Notes under the pieces: generated by a model
Told to the model about the DNA's origin: nothing
Databases searched by the model: none
The model's input: the letters and a program-made list of their open reading frames with translations, nothing else
Program-made: the position numbers and the translations under genes
Source: Candidatus Zixiibacteriota bacterium
GTDB taxonomy: Bacteria > Zixibacteria > MSB-5A5 > DSPP01
Assembly: GCA_022614805.1 (NCBI GenBank)
Contig: JAKEHY010000002.1
Coordinates: 1 to 64,000 of the forward strand
DNA: 64,000 nt
Direction of reading: 5' to 3'
Shown here: positions 63,911-64,000 of the stretch, one piece after another
How positions within the stretch are numbered: position 1 is the first letter of the stretch
Layout of the letters: each line of letters begins with the position of its first letter

Positions 63911-64000
63911 ATGCTCTCCAAAAGCCCGCCTCCGTACGAGGCCTTGCGCTCGTATTTCTCCAATAAAATCGATTTGTCCGAGCAGGAATTTGAGTCCACA
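63911..64000 (+). CDS. Start of a gene running off the right edge (possible Crp/Fnr-type regulator)
   Basis: From ATG 63911 a frame of 30 codons runs to the window end without a stop. It begins MLSKSPPPYEALRSYFSNKI and continues DLSEQEFEST. The pattern (aromatic-Leu-x-x-Tyr-Phe followed by Leu-Ser-x-x-Glu) resembles the start of cyclic-nucleotide-binding Crp/Fnr-family regulators, but 30 residues are too few to be sure. No strong ribosome site is seen. The 174 bases before it (63737-63910) hold no gene. Confidence 0.45.
   Translation, partial: MLSKSPPPYEALRSYFSNKIDLSEQEFEST

Overview
This window reads as chromosomal DNA of a Gram-negative, uncultured-type bacterium, most likely of the FCB group. 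Two secreted proteins end in dockerin-like GDVN(C)DG...GADIV repeats of the style seen in candidate division Zixibacteria. There are lipoproteins, an OMPP1/FadL-type porin and a bacterial ceramide-type locus. The phylum is an inference; no rRNA is present. Coding density is high on both strands. Two exact 16-bp parS sites (7494-7509 and 59507-59522) and the rpsF-rpsR-DUF2232-rplI block suggest that the window lies fairly near the replication origin.

Layout. 1-2110: two secreted proteins, the first running off the left edge. 2111-2821: a non-coding stretch full of nested inverted repeats. 2822-11080: a zinc-ribbon/TPR protein, a sigma54 response regulator with its histidine kinase, an M20 peptidase, then a GAF histidine kinase and a receiver-GAF-GAF-kinase. 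11136-13830: a beta-propeller dockerin protein and an isoaspartyl peptidase. 13952-16070: groESL under a CIRCE operator. 16145-20585: queF, a double receiver, and an SbcD-like/SbcC-like pair in which the nuclease has lost its metal ligands. 20759-21861: an AT-rich two-gene islet (TPR plus HEPN-like). 21930-26629: purL, hutU and a methyltransferase.

26772-30152 holds a GNAT-fold acyltransferase, a serine palmitoyltransferase and a divergent NAD-dependent reductase: the three gene types of bacterial ceramide synthesis. 30938-32105: an SRA-like/HNH nuclease and a ChrB-domain protein. 32457-34969: an overlapping queD-queE-queC-folE2 operon making preQ0, which the distant queF would reduce to preQ1. 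35023-39759: pseudo-receiver, alkyltransferase-like protein, ribosomal proteins bS6, bS18 and bL9, a bifunctional nuclease and Mrp. 39735-45775 (minus strand): glycosyltransferase, AtoE, RmlD, RmlA, bL25, Prs. 45860-52574: MutY, a TGA-interrupted small membrane gene, a lipoprotein, a CDP-alcohol transferase/PAP2 pair, RpoD and HtrA.

52961-53034 is an initiator tRNA. 53259-56173: a porin and an esterase-like lipoprotein without its nucleophile. 56222-59414: a four-gene carbamoyltransferase cassette that includes a 58-residue DUF5989-type protein. 59664-61457: lepA. The right end (61500-63697) carries DoxX, CruF-like and isochorismatase-fold genes whose base usage looks different from the rest, then the start of another gene.

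Many intergenic gaps carry short palindromes ending in CCCCTAC or larger three-way-junction inverted repeats, which look like a dispersed repeat family of this genome.
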